Shown piece by piece: positions 11,952-23,761 of a DNA stretch of 64,000 nt (within the stretch, counting starts at the first letter, position 1; the number at the start of each line of letters is the position of its first letter). A program made the position numbers and the translations under genes. Origin of the DNA: Fennellomyces sp. T-0311 (lineage: Eukaryota > Mucoromycota > Mucoromycetes > Mucorales > Lichtheimiaceae). The stretch covers positions 62,001 to 126,000 of the forward strand of contig JALLLT010000049.1 in assembly GCA_025266875.1 (NCBI GenBank), read 5' to 3'. The notes under the pieces are model-generated. The model did not search any database, was not told the origin of the DNA, and worked only from the letters and a program-made list of their open reading frames with translations.

Positions 11952-12124
11952 CACTGCAAAAAATTTTTGGGTGAATTTTGGTGAATAATTTTTCGAAGTG
12001 GTAAACATAAGCTTTTTTAACCACTTGAGTTACTAAAAATGGTAGTACAAGTGGTTAAAAAGCTTATGTTTAATCACTTCAAAAACTCATTCACCCAAAA
12101 TTCACCCAAAAATTTTTTGCAGTG
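11952..12124. repeat. Palindromic MITE with CACTGC termini, copy 1
   Basis: A 173-bp foldback element. It begins CACTGCAAAAAATTTTTGGG and ends with the inverse ending GCAGTG; the arms carry AAGCTTTTTTAACCACTTG and its inverse AAGTGGTTAAAAAGCTTATG around a short centre. Flanking bases are GAG on both sides, a candidate 3-bp target duplication. CACT-type ends plus a 3-bp duplication fit a CACTA/CMC-like transposase as mobiliser. A second copy lies at 48684-48821. No coding capacity. Confidence 0.75.
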
Positions 12125-12834
12125 GAGCGTATGTACGTAATTGATATGAGAGGATTACACTATGCAATCTGAGTATTCCCTGAAACGGGAACAGCTGAAA
12201 GCGTATGTACAATATGTTCTTACTCATATCATGTCCAGTATGGTTAGGAAACTGAGACGAGGAAAGGTGAATCACTCTAATCAGTTACTTTACTCGTCCC
12301 AAAAGTTGTACATTTTTCCAGGATCTAACTGTCGCCAACAGTATTCAGGTGGCTATGTTGGATGAGGGGCCATCGTCTTCGCACCACTGGTATATGTGTT
12401 GATCACCAACAACATCAAAAAATATGTGTCATAGGGAACCGCGAATCTCACTGCCGGAAGTAAATTATCCGGACAAAATTGAGAGGGTTACCCCAGAACT
12501 TGGGCGGAGGGAATTGATACCCATAGGTTTCCTTTTTAAAAAGAAGTCTACAATTTAAAGTATGTTGGGTGACACATTGTCTTATGTAATTGCAAGATGT
12601 ATATTATATTTATGACAATTTAAAAGTAAGAAATGGAAAACATCCACGTATATTTAAAAAGATCAATGCGTGTTGTGTATTATGATTGATTTCGCCATAT
12701 GTAGTTGGCATAGTTCTTCTACGGCGGTGGCGGATTACATTGGTGAGAAAAGTATCAACACTATCTCGATCAATCGCTTGTTGAAAGCAATCATTTTGCT
12801 CATCAGTTATATGCCGGTCCGTCATCTCTCTTTG
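12125..12834. other. Intergenic flank of transposon remains
   Basis: Short frames only; nothing recognisable. It lies between the MITE and the MULE transposase remnant. Confidence 0.4.
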
Positions 12835-14650
12835 TTATCGCACTTCTTGTAGTTGCTGTTGCAACTGATCTTCTTGACGTTGTAGCTGGCGTCGTCGTTC
12901 CCTATGGGCTTGCATCTGCAACGCCAATTGTAAGCTCTCACGCTCTTGATAAGATTCGTAGGGGGGCATTCGAGGGAATCGGCAAATCGTCATATTCTTG
13001 GTTTTCGTTTTCATCATCAGAGATATCGATGACAATGACGATAGGGTCGGCGGTCGTGTTTATGGCCGTTTCGGTGGTATTGTTGGTGGTGGCAGCCGCG
13101 GCCCTGTCGGTGATGAGAGGTGGGAGCTGTAAGTTTGCAGCCACATCCATACCACGAAAAACATTCTCAGCAAGCTGCGCAGGTTGAAAAAGTGTTCAAT
13201 ATCAATAAAGTACGCAAACAATACCATGTTTCTTATTACCGAAACGTGTACGAGAAAAAATGGAGGAGTGCTCTTCCAGTGGATGAAATGTTGACGAACA
13301 GCAAATTTCCCACAATCTGCATTTCTCACAAGGTGCTTGCATAGCAAAAAAGGACTGTACAAGTAGCTTCTGCAACCACATGTCCATCCTGTAACTGACG
13401 TATGGAATATCTCCCAGTAATCCTGGCCAGTTGTCCGAAGTGCAATTATAGTATTTCTCCCATTCAGCGACAAACATCCGTTCCCATCTAGTGGCCTCAC
13501 GAGAGCGAACAGTGTCCTTCATGAATTTGTGGCACAAACTAGGTACATACTTTGCAACGATGACTTATGTCAGCATGTCCAATCGTGCATCGGGCCGGCG
13601 ATATAAGTAGTTGCGTTTCAATACTTTCCAGTGCACCTCGATGAACATGGTGGTTTTTCCTGCAGGTATCCTGTTAGGAATCACACTTCGTGTCCATTGG
13701 TTCCAGCGACTTCTGGTGTACCATTGTCGGTACAAGTAGGTCCATGCATCGATCAATCCGTTCCCACGAAAATAATCGTACATTTCCCTTGCGGCATGCT
13801 GAAATATTTCTTCAGATGTACATCGTTGTGCTCCTATATTAAGTCATATTATTCAATCTTTTTAAAAAATATAGTGATAGTAGATAATGTTAGCAATGAA
13901 GAACACATAGCATGCAAGTCGAGTATGTCCGTACCATCTGGAATCAGTGGATGCATTGATAGTATTTAGTCATAATCGTGACGATCGTATCGCGATATTA
14001 ATGCTGACAGATCACACCGTTGCCACGGCCACCGATGAACGTAGTGAAGTCATCGTCAATGAAGGAAATTCTTTCAGCGTGGAAAGCGAATTGGATCTTT
14101 GCTGTGACAGCTTACGATCAATGTTGTTCCGAAAATGGAGGTCACTGTTACGGATAGCGACATCACTTATTGGAAATATTGTGAAAATGACTGTTATTAG
14201 CGATGTCGTATAAGAATGTAGAATTTATTTGAATTAAACGTACCGTTAATTTGAAGGATTCACCTTTTGATATCCGCTCCTGATGCTTTTCCACATATCG
14301 CAGACAGAAGGTCATATATACCTCCTTTCCTTGGCGAATTAATTTTCCCTGGTCGCTGAACAGCCTGTCGTCGGAAACCATCCTGGACAGTTTGGCTGCG
14401 GCGACGTAGTACTCATGGCCTTGGTCGCCCAAAATGAACTTGCAATCAATTTTGGAAGTAATCATGTTTTGGTTCTTGGGATATGCAAGCTTTGAAACAC
14501 GTGAATGTTTCGATACAGATGTGCCACCTTCAAAGATAGTCCGTTAGTAACACGTATAAAGGTCAACATGGTGGAGGAGAACAACCATGTGATAGCAGCA
14601 TAGGACTTCAACCGTACCATGTTCCTGCCAATAGCAAAATAAATGGTCAA
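12835..14650 (-). mobile_element. MULE-type (Mutator-like) transposase remnant with SWIM zinc finger
   Basis: Read on the minus strand, pieces in several frames make up the C-terminal half of a Mutator-like transposase. A block near 13780-13565 reads ...WNQWTRSVIPNRIPAGKTT followed by EVHWKVLKRNYLYRRPDARL (Trp-rich, ending the DDE region). It continues after a frame change into CHKFMKDTVRSREATRWERM and WEKYYNCTSDNWPG. A SWIM-type finger follows at about 13400-13330 (CGCRSYLYSPFLLCKHLV, pattern CxCx(n)CxH). The tail has glutamine-rich coiled coil. An upstream frame (14465-14163) carries the repeat shared with copy A at 3280. Frame changes and short open frames show it is decayed; terminal inverted repeats were not found. 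It may be host-mobilised no longer. Confidence 0.7.
14150..14420 (-). repeat. Copy B of the repeat shared with 3280-3580
   Basis: This is the better-preserved copy: an open frame of 100 codons on the minus strand (14465-14163) containing LSRMVSDDRLFSDQGKLIRQ and EVYMTFCLRYVEKHQERI. It sits at the 5' side of the MULE transposase remnant, so it likely encodes part of that element's protein. Confidence 0.6.
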
Positions 14651-16103
14651 ACAATGGTACCTAAATTCGGGTCAAGTAATCGGATTCAATTTTATCCTTT
14701 GTTGAATTGCGGTCGAACATATATGGGTGGTTTTCGATTGTATCCAGGCTTGAATGGGCGTTGTATTAGATATTACACCGACACATGGCATTCCCATCCC
14801 CGCTCCCTCTACTTCTCAGAGCTGCTATTACACACGTCAAAGAGCTTCGGATACTGCTCATCGGATTTTGACCATGATCCCGAAAGCTTCAATCGAGCCA
14901 AGCATTGCATTGCTGTGTCACTTGAATGATCTTCTTTGCACATCTAGCAGGGGCTTAACATCAGTGTGTACTAGCTAGCATTTGACAAATTGCATACTGC
15001 ATACCTGCGCTACTATGTTCCAAGCAAGTCCAAACTTTTGCGAAAAATTTTGGACCATTTGTCCCGTATGCTTGCCAGGAAAAATCGCTTCTGGCTAAGC
15101 TCCTCGACAAGTCAATGAGATCTAGGATGCCCGAAAGGCCGGAACTTGGAAGTTAAGCTCCACCTGCTCAACAAAGATAAGTACAATATTACGACCGCTC
15201 ACCTCATAAGCTTATATTCACGTATGGATATATCTGTGGAATTCGCATATGGCTGCAACATCTGTACCGAATATCTCCAAGGCCAGTGCCAACAAGTTTC
15301 AATTCCATGCATGGACGTACATGTATTTTTTCTATAATCATCATGGCTCTTTCCCGAGCTCCCCCTCTTCGATTATCGAGCTGGCACCTGAAGGATGGCT
15401 TCCAATTCAGCGTACTAATGAAAACTACAATTACTACTGCAGTTTTTTTTTGCCTCATTATGAATGTCTCGTTTCGTATCTATCTCTCCCCCTCGCTTTC
15501 GAAGTCAGCAATAGCTGTTTCAAGCGAGCAGTATCCGCTTCGCTTTCTATTTTCCGAATAAGGTGATTCTGTTGCTTTGAGTCCCATGTAGGATGTGTTG
15601 GACGATTTGGAGTAGCAGCATTATATTTCTTGTCAAACAAAGTCTTGGAAGCCTTCAAGGGTCTCTTTCAGGACTCGTAATAAGGCTTCAAAGACGGGTT
15701 ATTGGTGTGCGCTTGTGCAACTTTATCAAAGGATTTGCTCAGTTCCTTGCGTGCTGCGCATGCCGGTTTCTTGTGTGTCATTTTGAGCGCAATAGCACTA
15801 GGTTCGTCCAAGAAGCCCAATCCTTGACGTTAAATCTGAGAATGATTCGGTTTAACTTCATTCTGCGACGCTGATCGAGGGTGAAGGAAATACCCGACGA
15901 CACTTGTGGGGTATAGGTTTGTTCGATATTAGACTTGGTCTTTGAAAGAGCATGACGCGAGAATTGCTATAAGAGTAAAAAGAACTTCCAAGGTAAGCAA
16001 AGAGCATATCTGTGGTCGATTAGCTATTGACACTCGCACCAAGGATGAGGGTTTGAACGATATATTGGATGCGGGATAGATAGGAGAAGAAGGGTAAGGT
16101 TTG
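14651..16103. other. Probable decayed repeat sequence between MULE and Helitron remains
   Basis: Both strands have short frames with coding-like composition (for example minus 15658-15458, plus 14654-14929) but no domain I can name. The position between two transposon genes makes nested transposon debris the likely content. No intact gene is supported. Confidence 0.4.
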
Positions 16104-19100
16104 TCAATTGTTAATTGTCCTACAGAAGGCTGGTCTCATGAGTAACTGCTTTCGAGAAACTTCAAATGGTAATCCAGAAAATTCTGGAGAAGCAATAAGT
16201 TTGCCACGCGGTATATGCACACGATCACCAACATGACTGCCACTTGCAATTTCGGCTTCGATAAGGTGGGTATGCAATGTCCGGCAAATAAGCTTGGTAC
16301 CATTGCAATGGCTCTCACTCGGATTTAGGTTGCGCAAGAGAACTATTGGCATGTTACGCTTTAAACGAAGCTGGTGTGGAGGAAAGCCTGTAGCGTGTGA
16401 GGAAATATTAGTTTCGTGAGTATACTTACGTGTACGCCATAATGGCAAGTAAATGTATATGAACCTGATAGTGATAATGTGTTTAATCTTCAACGGGCAT
16501 TTGGCCGGCATGTCGTTTGTCACACACTGCATCTGTCCCGAGATACTCGTGGTCTCTCCAGGAAAGCGATCAGTAGCAATGCCATTGATGCGATTAATTG
16601 TGTCATTCTTTGCAGCAAGGATTGTGCGTTGAGGGGAATAATCAGCATCCACATCGGTAAACATATCCAAATAGGATAGATCACATTGGTGATGTTGTGC
16701 ATATTGTCGCCGCGCGAGTACCTATCCGAAAAAAAAACTACTGCTTAGCAATTAGGAAATCTAAAGTAGTACAAATGTTACCTTTGGGCTCTTGACCATC
16801 ACCAATCCGCAAAAGGTCTTGAGCAAATTGTCTTTGGCGTGTAGCATGTTCATCGTCGTCAAGCGCCTGCGATCTTATGTTGATTGTCAAACGATATACA
16901 CGAATGGATGTCCACAGGTCTGATTTAACCAAACTTGCGTCAACGCAATCGGGTCTCGAGCCTCTCTTGACAACAGGAAGAACCTGGCGAAAATCACCAC
17001 CGAAAACAACAACCTTTCCACCAAATGGAACGTGCGGTAAAGCTGGGTTTGCTACGCCCATGATATCCTGGAGCGTGCGATTCACAGCTTCAACAGCGTA
17101 TCGATGGATCATAGGTGCTTCATCCCAAAGTATCAACGATGCATCACGGATACGCTGTACCCTTTCACTCTGGACAGTGATACTACATGAGGACGACTCA
17201 TTCAAGTTCTCGACAGGTATCTTAAGCAGTGAATGAGCTGTAGTTCCTGCAGAAAGCAACAATGCAGCAACACCGGTGGACGCAACTGCTAAAGCATACT
17301 GGTCTTTGGAGCGGACATATGCAATAAGGGTGTTATACACAAAACTTTTTCCTGAACCACCGGGACCGTCAAGGAAGAAAACGCGTTGTTGGATCGTGGC
17401 ATCGCCAATGGCAACAACAATTTGCAGCGAATGCAACACGTTGATCAGCATTAAGTCTTTCGATCGAGTCTTCTGCTATGCGAGCAAAGCCGTCAACAGT
17501 TTCAACTGCGTTCTCAACAGTAGGTTCTGGATATTCTGAAATATCGTCGAAAGTAGTAAGATCGGGTAAGGGTCGCAGAGTTGGAAAATCGGAAAGCGAG
17601 CAATTATGGACAGAAAGGAGATTGTTGATGTCTAATAGCGCTTGGACATTGCAACGCTCCATGTCGGGCCTTTGATCATTCAGGCGATAACAGCGTTGAT
17701 AGTCCTCGGATAGATGTTCACCATATTTTCGCCACAGGGCGCCTGGGTTTGCTGCATTGGCAAACAAAAGTAAAATGACGAAAAGCTGGCGAAGCTGTGA
17801 GCCAGATGTAACAACAGATATCGCTTCACCAAGGCAGAGGTCGTATTTTTCATCGCTCTCGAGTAAAAGACGTGCCTCTGCTGCTCTTGAAAAGTTTCGT
17901 ATACGCGTCCTTCATGGGTGAGCAAATGACATCAAAGCTTGCTGGTCCAGGAGTATGATGCAAGCAAGAACGCTGCATTCCAGCAGAGGAAACAAAAACA
18001 ACACGGTCCATAGCAGGAGTAGCGCGATGGCACCTCATGGTAACATAAGCCATCGACAGATGTATCATCGCTTCAGTAACAGTTATAACAAAGAAATGAA
18101 TAAAAAAAGACAAGGCTAAAAGGCTTTGGTAATCAGTACTTACCGGTTCAACTGAGAAAAAGGTTAGTTTGATCTGTACACGATCGATGACCTGTTGGAC
18201 AGTTTGATTCGGACGAAAGTATACATGCTATTGGCCAGGCAAATGTTGACATAAAGATTGAACGGATGGCGAGTGAGAATGGAGTGAAAAGCTGAAAATG
18301 CGCCAGAAGGACTCGGAAGCGGAAACATATCAAGCATCTCGGTACATGGCGTATTCATTCATGATCTTCTTGATCGTCAAGAGCGGTGCTGGTATTGTGG
18401 TTGCATCGCATAGACATCATTGCGCGGTATAAGTATTTGTGTAGGAAATATTTGACAGCGCAAGTGTTGGTGCAGTTCAAAAGTTATTATTTTTGTTGGC
18501 AAATTAAAGTGTGGTCACCATGCCTGAAAAAAAAACGTACTTTGGGTGAAAAAATGCCGGTTGGTGTGGGAGAAATGTATAGTTGCTACGTTGAACGAAT
18601 ATGGGTGCAAATCTCCACATTCAAATGGGCCATATACACAAAATACTATGGGCCACAACTCATTTGTTGTCGACGTGCGGTTCTCCTTCGGATCGTTGGG
18701 CGACGCGACCGTTATCCCGACATCTGTATATCGTATTCCCACCTATATCGGCATCAGACGACGCATCAGCAAACTCCTTGGGATACCATTCTCCATGCAA
18801 GGTGAATTTGGATACTGCTCACCACAGGGATCATGCATCATATTTTTTTGGTACGATGGCGTAAACGTCAGGACGGCGTCAGGAATTTCCGCAGATACGA
18901 TTTTGTCATAATCAGCAGGACCTGAAGGCATACAGTCAGGCGTTAAAATAAGTAGAGTTTGGGTATGTGGTAAGCCGCGCTTTTGAAACTCTATACCCTG
19001 GATATGAGCAACAACGGTTCCAACGCATTCTTTTTCCTAAAACCAATTATCATGATCCCCAAATATAAAAAGACAGTGACGAAATGCAATAACGTACCTT

Positions 19101-20100
19101 TATGCGAAATACGCATGTCATTTAATCCGGCCTGTCAGTAGCATTTTGGCCCGGTTTAAGGGCGTAAGAGATTTCAATCCAGGTAGGACTGCAAGTTGCA
19201 AATAAGTTAGGCTTTCCAAACTGGCGAACGATGGCCGTGGCATTTTTGGTATTGCTTATGCATGTCCCGCAGCGCACCAAGAAGGAGGATGGAAGCAATA
19301 CAGAGTGGCCAACATTGCGTACTATTTCACTATCAATAGCATCGCGCACGCCACCCAGCATTTCAGCACAAAGTGATCGCTGGTTGGAACGCACATACAG
19401 AAGACGATGTGTCTCTATCTTGACCCACATGTCAACAGCAAACTGGTGTAACAGTCGCTGTCGGTGTAAAATGTAATAATCGTCCCGGTCATGGAGTAGA
19501 TAGGTATACTAGTAGGGCATAAGAGTACCAGTCCCGGCTTCATCGTCACCATCGCCGTGGACAATACCTATTTGGAAATATTATTGCAGAACAAATGCCT
19601 TTTCCAGCTTGTGCAGAAACAAACACACGGGCATTATTTGGATCGTCATTAAGCGAAGGTGTTGCCAGTCCTTGCTTACCCGGAGGGAATAGAAACACAT
19701 AATGAAGTGTATCATAGAACGGATGCTGTTTGTTGATGAATACACATCAAATCTTTTCCATGGAGTGTAATTGCAATTTCACAACACACATTCGTAGAAC
19801 CAAAGTCAGGATCATTGCAGAAACTTCAGTAGTAGCAGGGCGGAAATATTGACCATAGTGAACTCTGGAAGGATTCCGATTGAAGTGGATGACGATAGAA
19901 AATGCGTCGTCAGGATGATAGCCAACGGATTGATTTCAGCAACCATTTCTTGCAGAGAACGTACGATGTTTCGATCCAATCCAGCCATAAGACCGGTGCG
20001 GTAGTTAATCTACGCCTCAATATCATGAGCGGGCGCTCTTCCGTAGCTAAATATTTCGCAAACATACACATTAGTAATACATACCGTGATTCTTGATCCT
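16104..20100 (-). mobile_element. Helitron Rep/helicase gene, degenerate
   Basis: Rolling-circle transposon protein, read right to left. The N-terminal Helitron domain (about 20050-19560) has LDRNIVRSLQEMVAEINPLA, HYGQYFRPATTEVSAM and HPFYDTLHYVFLFPPG. The Rep domain (19430-18650) has FAVDMWVKIETHRLLYVRSN, LLPSSF, AIVRQFGKPNLFATCSPTW, IQGIEFQKRGLPHTQTLLI and HDPCGEQYPNSPCMENG. A linker leads to the PIF1-like helicase (17450-16110) with Walker A GPGGSGKSFVYN, Walker B LILWDEAPM and VVVFGGDFRQVLPV, then LRLKRNMPIVLLRNLNPSES. Two intron-like gaps (about 16795-16718 and 16430-16389) keep phase. The HUH motif is altered (His-Thr-Gln) and the helicase stops at TINN, before motifs V-VI. Other frame breaks occur in the Rep half. 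The element termini were not identified. Confidence 0.85.
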
Positions 20101-21990
20101 TCGAGATATACACTTACTTTCTTTATCTACCGCTCCTTGGCATACTATTCTGTTATCCTACTCCTGGTGAACCTGCTTATCTGTGATTTTGAATGGCTTC
20201 AGCAACTTGAGTTCTACGATAGTGAATTTTGTCTCGGCAGCTTTGAAATCGACCTCCATTTTGCCGCACAGATCCATGATCAATATTGTGGTAGCCGTGT
20301 TGCCGCTGTCTAAAGTTATATGCTGGCGTAAGCAATGACCAGCTGCAGGGAATGGCCGAAATCTCTATTAAATTTATGGCACATGTATTATCGATGAGTA
20401 TTTACTCGGCAGTTGGCGCACCAACTTACACTTGTTAGTTTACAAATTAAAGTGCTGTTTACGTCGAAAGCAACCTTTACTCGTCCACTGGTTACTTAAC
20501 CCCAAGTTACTATGTTGTAGCAGGGCCAACTATCTCGGCGGATGCCGTCGTGTAGCTTTTTCTTAAAGCCATCCTCTGATATACGCAACAGAAACATCAC
20601 TTGAAAATTTACGCTGAAAATTTGAATGGGGAGGATGCTCGCTGCTTTTTTTTTTGGTTTCAGTATATTCATTATTCGCATGTTTACGTACAGTAAGCAA
20701 CATCGGAATTAAAACCGATAGGTATTTTTTGCTGAGATGTTCCAGGCTAAGGGGATACTGATATCATGTCCAGCGTAGATGAACTTTAACCTTGGTGTAT
20801 CTGGATGTGGATAAAAGACGCCATTGCAGCAGTCGAGATAATGCTGATCTGGGATCTTTGCTCTTATCTATCCATGGTGACAGGGGAAGCGATAAGACAA
20901 GAATGAAAAAGTATAATAAAAAAGGTCCCGATCGTGATAGACTCTGGTGGTCAAGGGCCAAACTGGGGAGCACGCACCAATCATTTGGGTCATTGAAGAT
21001 CCTTCTGAATTGAATGATGAGTGATTAGATATAGTTCGACAGCGACATCGATTTCCATGCATTCTATGGTCCCTGACTCCTTCGGAAATCAAACTATGCA
21101 GTCTTCTTCTCTAGAGATCAGATATGTGTCCACGTCTCATCTGTCGGGCACATAACCATCTGATTGGGGTTGTGAGTATAGTTTACGCTTGGAATCTCCG
21201 TTTGATCATTGGCTTGCTCAAGACAAAATGCCAATAGGAAGCATGACAGTACCTAGCTAGCTCCATACGGGCTTGTAATGATGCGCCTCTATATTTGGGT
21301 ATGCACGAGAGCGCAAGTAATCATCAGACTATAATGGTTGAGCGTGTGCCACCGAAAACATAATGGGTACTAAAGAATGGGACGACTTTAAGGTTCATCA
21401 AAGAAGATTCTGTTGAATGGGTTTTATTTACAGATTCTCCATATGAAGCAATCCAAGGAGTTAAGGCCAGCGAGTATTTTAACATGGCAATTTGATTGTG
21501 GTATGATCACATGATATTGCATATGTTAAGGGTTCACCATCTTTTTCTTTGTTTTTTTTGATACACTTTTAAAGACGGGTACCATATATAAAAACAGGAT
21601 GGCGTTAACAGGTGATATATATAGCTATTAATTACGTTGATGAAGAGGACTTGCCAAAACGCATACACAAACGTGCAACTGCATGTGGCAGCTTTTACTG
21701 TATCCCTGGTAACGAATTTTACAATATATGGCAATCCAGTATTTTAGCGTGGCATTCGCTACGCAGATGAAACGGCGCTAAGGCTTGCATCTGCTGGTAC
21801 ATATATTCGATACAAGGCTTTTTTTGGAAAAAGGCATGCATAGCGCATGCAACATGACAATGGGGACTAGGACTGGAGTGATGGAAGCAGGGGCTTGTGT
21901 GTTTTCCATTTGCCTAATACACACGTATCTCCTTGCGTTTGAAGGTTAAAAAAAAAGGCATAGCTTTTTTTTTACTGTTTTATTTTTGCT
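20101..21990. other. Intergenic, no gene supported
   Basis: About 1.9 kb of AT-rich sequence with only short frames. Part of the left end may belong to the Helitron 5' region. Long T-runs occur at 20646 and 21967. Confidence 0.4.
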
Positions 21991-23426
21991 TCACATGAAG
22001 TAATTGTCGTAGTTCTACCCAAGGCGTGTCAATGCACATAATACATGCTTTATTTGTATATCCACTTACAGGTGGGGGTAGCTCGTCGTTGTCCGGCTCA
22101 CCGCTAAAACGGCCTGCTCCTGCTCCTCCTCTGCCTCTGCCCCGTCTAGGATCAGGCATGAACGGGCCAATGGGGTCGAATCGGGCTCCTGGCGGCACAG
22201 CACCCCTAGAATAGAGTTTTTATAGGCATAAACAAAGAGGTGTCAACATACCAAACTTACCGCGGCAAACGTGCATCGTCCTCATGACGTCCGCCAAACA
22301 TTGGATGACTGGGTCCTACAAACATCCCTCCACCGTCGCTTGTGGTGCTTCTACATGAGTTTTGTGTGATCCAATGCAATCGCACAACTTACCCTGGCAT
22401 GCGTAGGCCGCCCATGGGTTCCAGATCCGACCGGCCGACGCTGTAGGGGTTGTGTCTAATGTGTTGCAATGAATAAAAAAGAGGAGATTCTTTGTCTCGA
22501 TCGATTTTTACCCGAACAATGATGGATCATCTGCAGTGGTGGGATCATCAAAGATAGGTGGTCGGGGGGGATGCGGCTGTGATGGATCGGTGCGCGATGG
22601 ATCCGAGCGCTGTGGGGTGGACGACGGTGCTGTTGTGCTGTGGCTCAGGTTCAATAAACAAAACAATAGGCAAAAGGCACCCCTTAATTTTTTATACCTT
22701 GTGGTCGAGGTGTCTTCGTAGCCAGGCTTCTGGAGGCCAGGAAGAATGCGCTGCAAAATGTTGATCTTGAACAGGCTCACGAGCTCTTTGAACTGGCTCG
22801 TGGAGATGAAGCCATGCACCAGCGGGTCCTTGGATTCATGCGGATTGTACGGGAAGAATCCATTTGAAGTAAAGTGGGCTGTCTCGATGTCCAAGGTGGC
22901 TGTCTTATTGTCCTAAAGAAAAATAGAGACTCCGCATTTTAGCTTGCGTGGTGGGGGTGTACACGGCATTGGGACTTTATACCTCGATGGCCAGGCCATG
23001 CATCAGATATCGGTTTCCCAGTCGAAACGACTTGATGACAAAGGTCATGCTGGATTGGGGATGACTGTAGCGGAAGGCATAGTTGCTGGGGCCCTGAGAA
23101 TTCCAGGACTCAGGCAGCGTTCGAACCGAACCATCGCCTTCTAATATATCCGCATAAAATTTACCGAGGTGTAAGTTACATGGTGTTGTTGGGAGAGAGA
23201 GAAGGGGGGGGGAGGCGGTTTCTCGAGTTTCTTTTTCATGGGGGGACTATTGGTTAGGGAGCCTACCTTGACGTGCATCGTCACCGAGTCCCGCGAATTT
23301 ACATCCGACACTCAGCATAATGGCATGAGAGCATGCTGCAAGCGCATCGTACGGCGACTGCAGCGTTGATGGAGTGATCTGAGCAATGAGATGCAAGAGT
23401 GACGCAGGGTCCAATGGATCGCTCAT
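21991..23426 (-). CDS. PSMF1: PI31-like proteasome regulator (PSMF1 family)
   Basis: PI31 binds the 20S proteasome and acts as inhibitor/adaptor. Eight exons fit by phase; fixed boundaries include 23426-23267, 23140-22983, 22912-22698, 22637-22512 and a last exon 22014-21991. The N-terminal FP-type domain starts MSDPLDPASLLHLIAQITPS and continues with NYAFRYSHPQSSMTFVIKSF and FISTSQFKELVSLFKINIL. The C-terminal half is proline/glycine-rich, as in the family, with GARFDPIGPFMPDPRRGRGR and a terminal PPPNYDNYFM. That tail matches the conserved C-terminal tail of PI31 (short acidic/Tyr/Met end) and is encoded by a 24-nt last exon. The start is the first Met of the conserved frame. It is divergent from the neighbour at 23762. 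Confidence 0.85.
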
Positions 23427-23761
23427 TTCTTGTTCCAAGTGCAAAAAGGTGAAGGGCAGCTGCGCCTTGGACGTGACGTATAAAATGCTATCCACGCGTC
23501 CTACATTGGAGTTGCAATACAAACTGTATGGAGTGGCGTGGCCCAAGATGGATAACTTGCATGATGCCGTTTTGTTCCGCTCTCTCTTTTCTTTTTCGGT
23601 GCCTGAGTGTAGTGCCAGCAAGAGCAAGTGTGTTATCCTTTTCCTCCCCTTCCAAAACTTGATATCCCTCCCCTCTTTCTCCCCCAACCCATTTACTTTC
23701 GCTCTTTTTTTATCCCCTAGAACCGACACTTTCTTTCTTTTGCTTTAATATATACTTGCCG
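23427..23761. other. Divergent spacer, PI31 and basic serine-rich protein
   Basis: 335 bases between two divergent start codons, with long pyrimidine tracts on the plus strand (23580-23740), typical of fungal promoters/leaders. No specific operator recognised. Confidence 0.5.

Noticed and set aside
20086..20313. 75-codon plus-strand hydrophobic frame
   Set aside because: Short, no start context or homologous feature, at the edge of the Helitron remnant.
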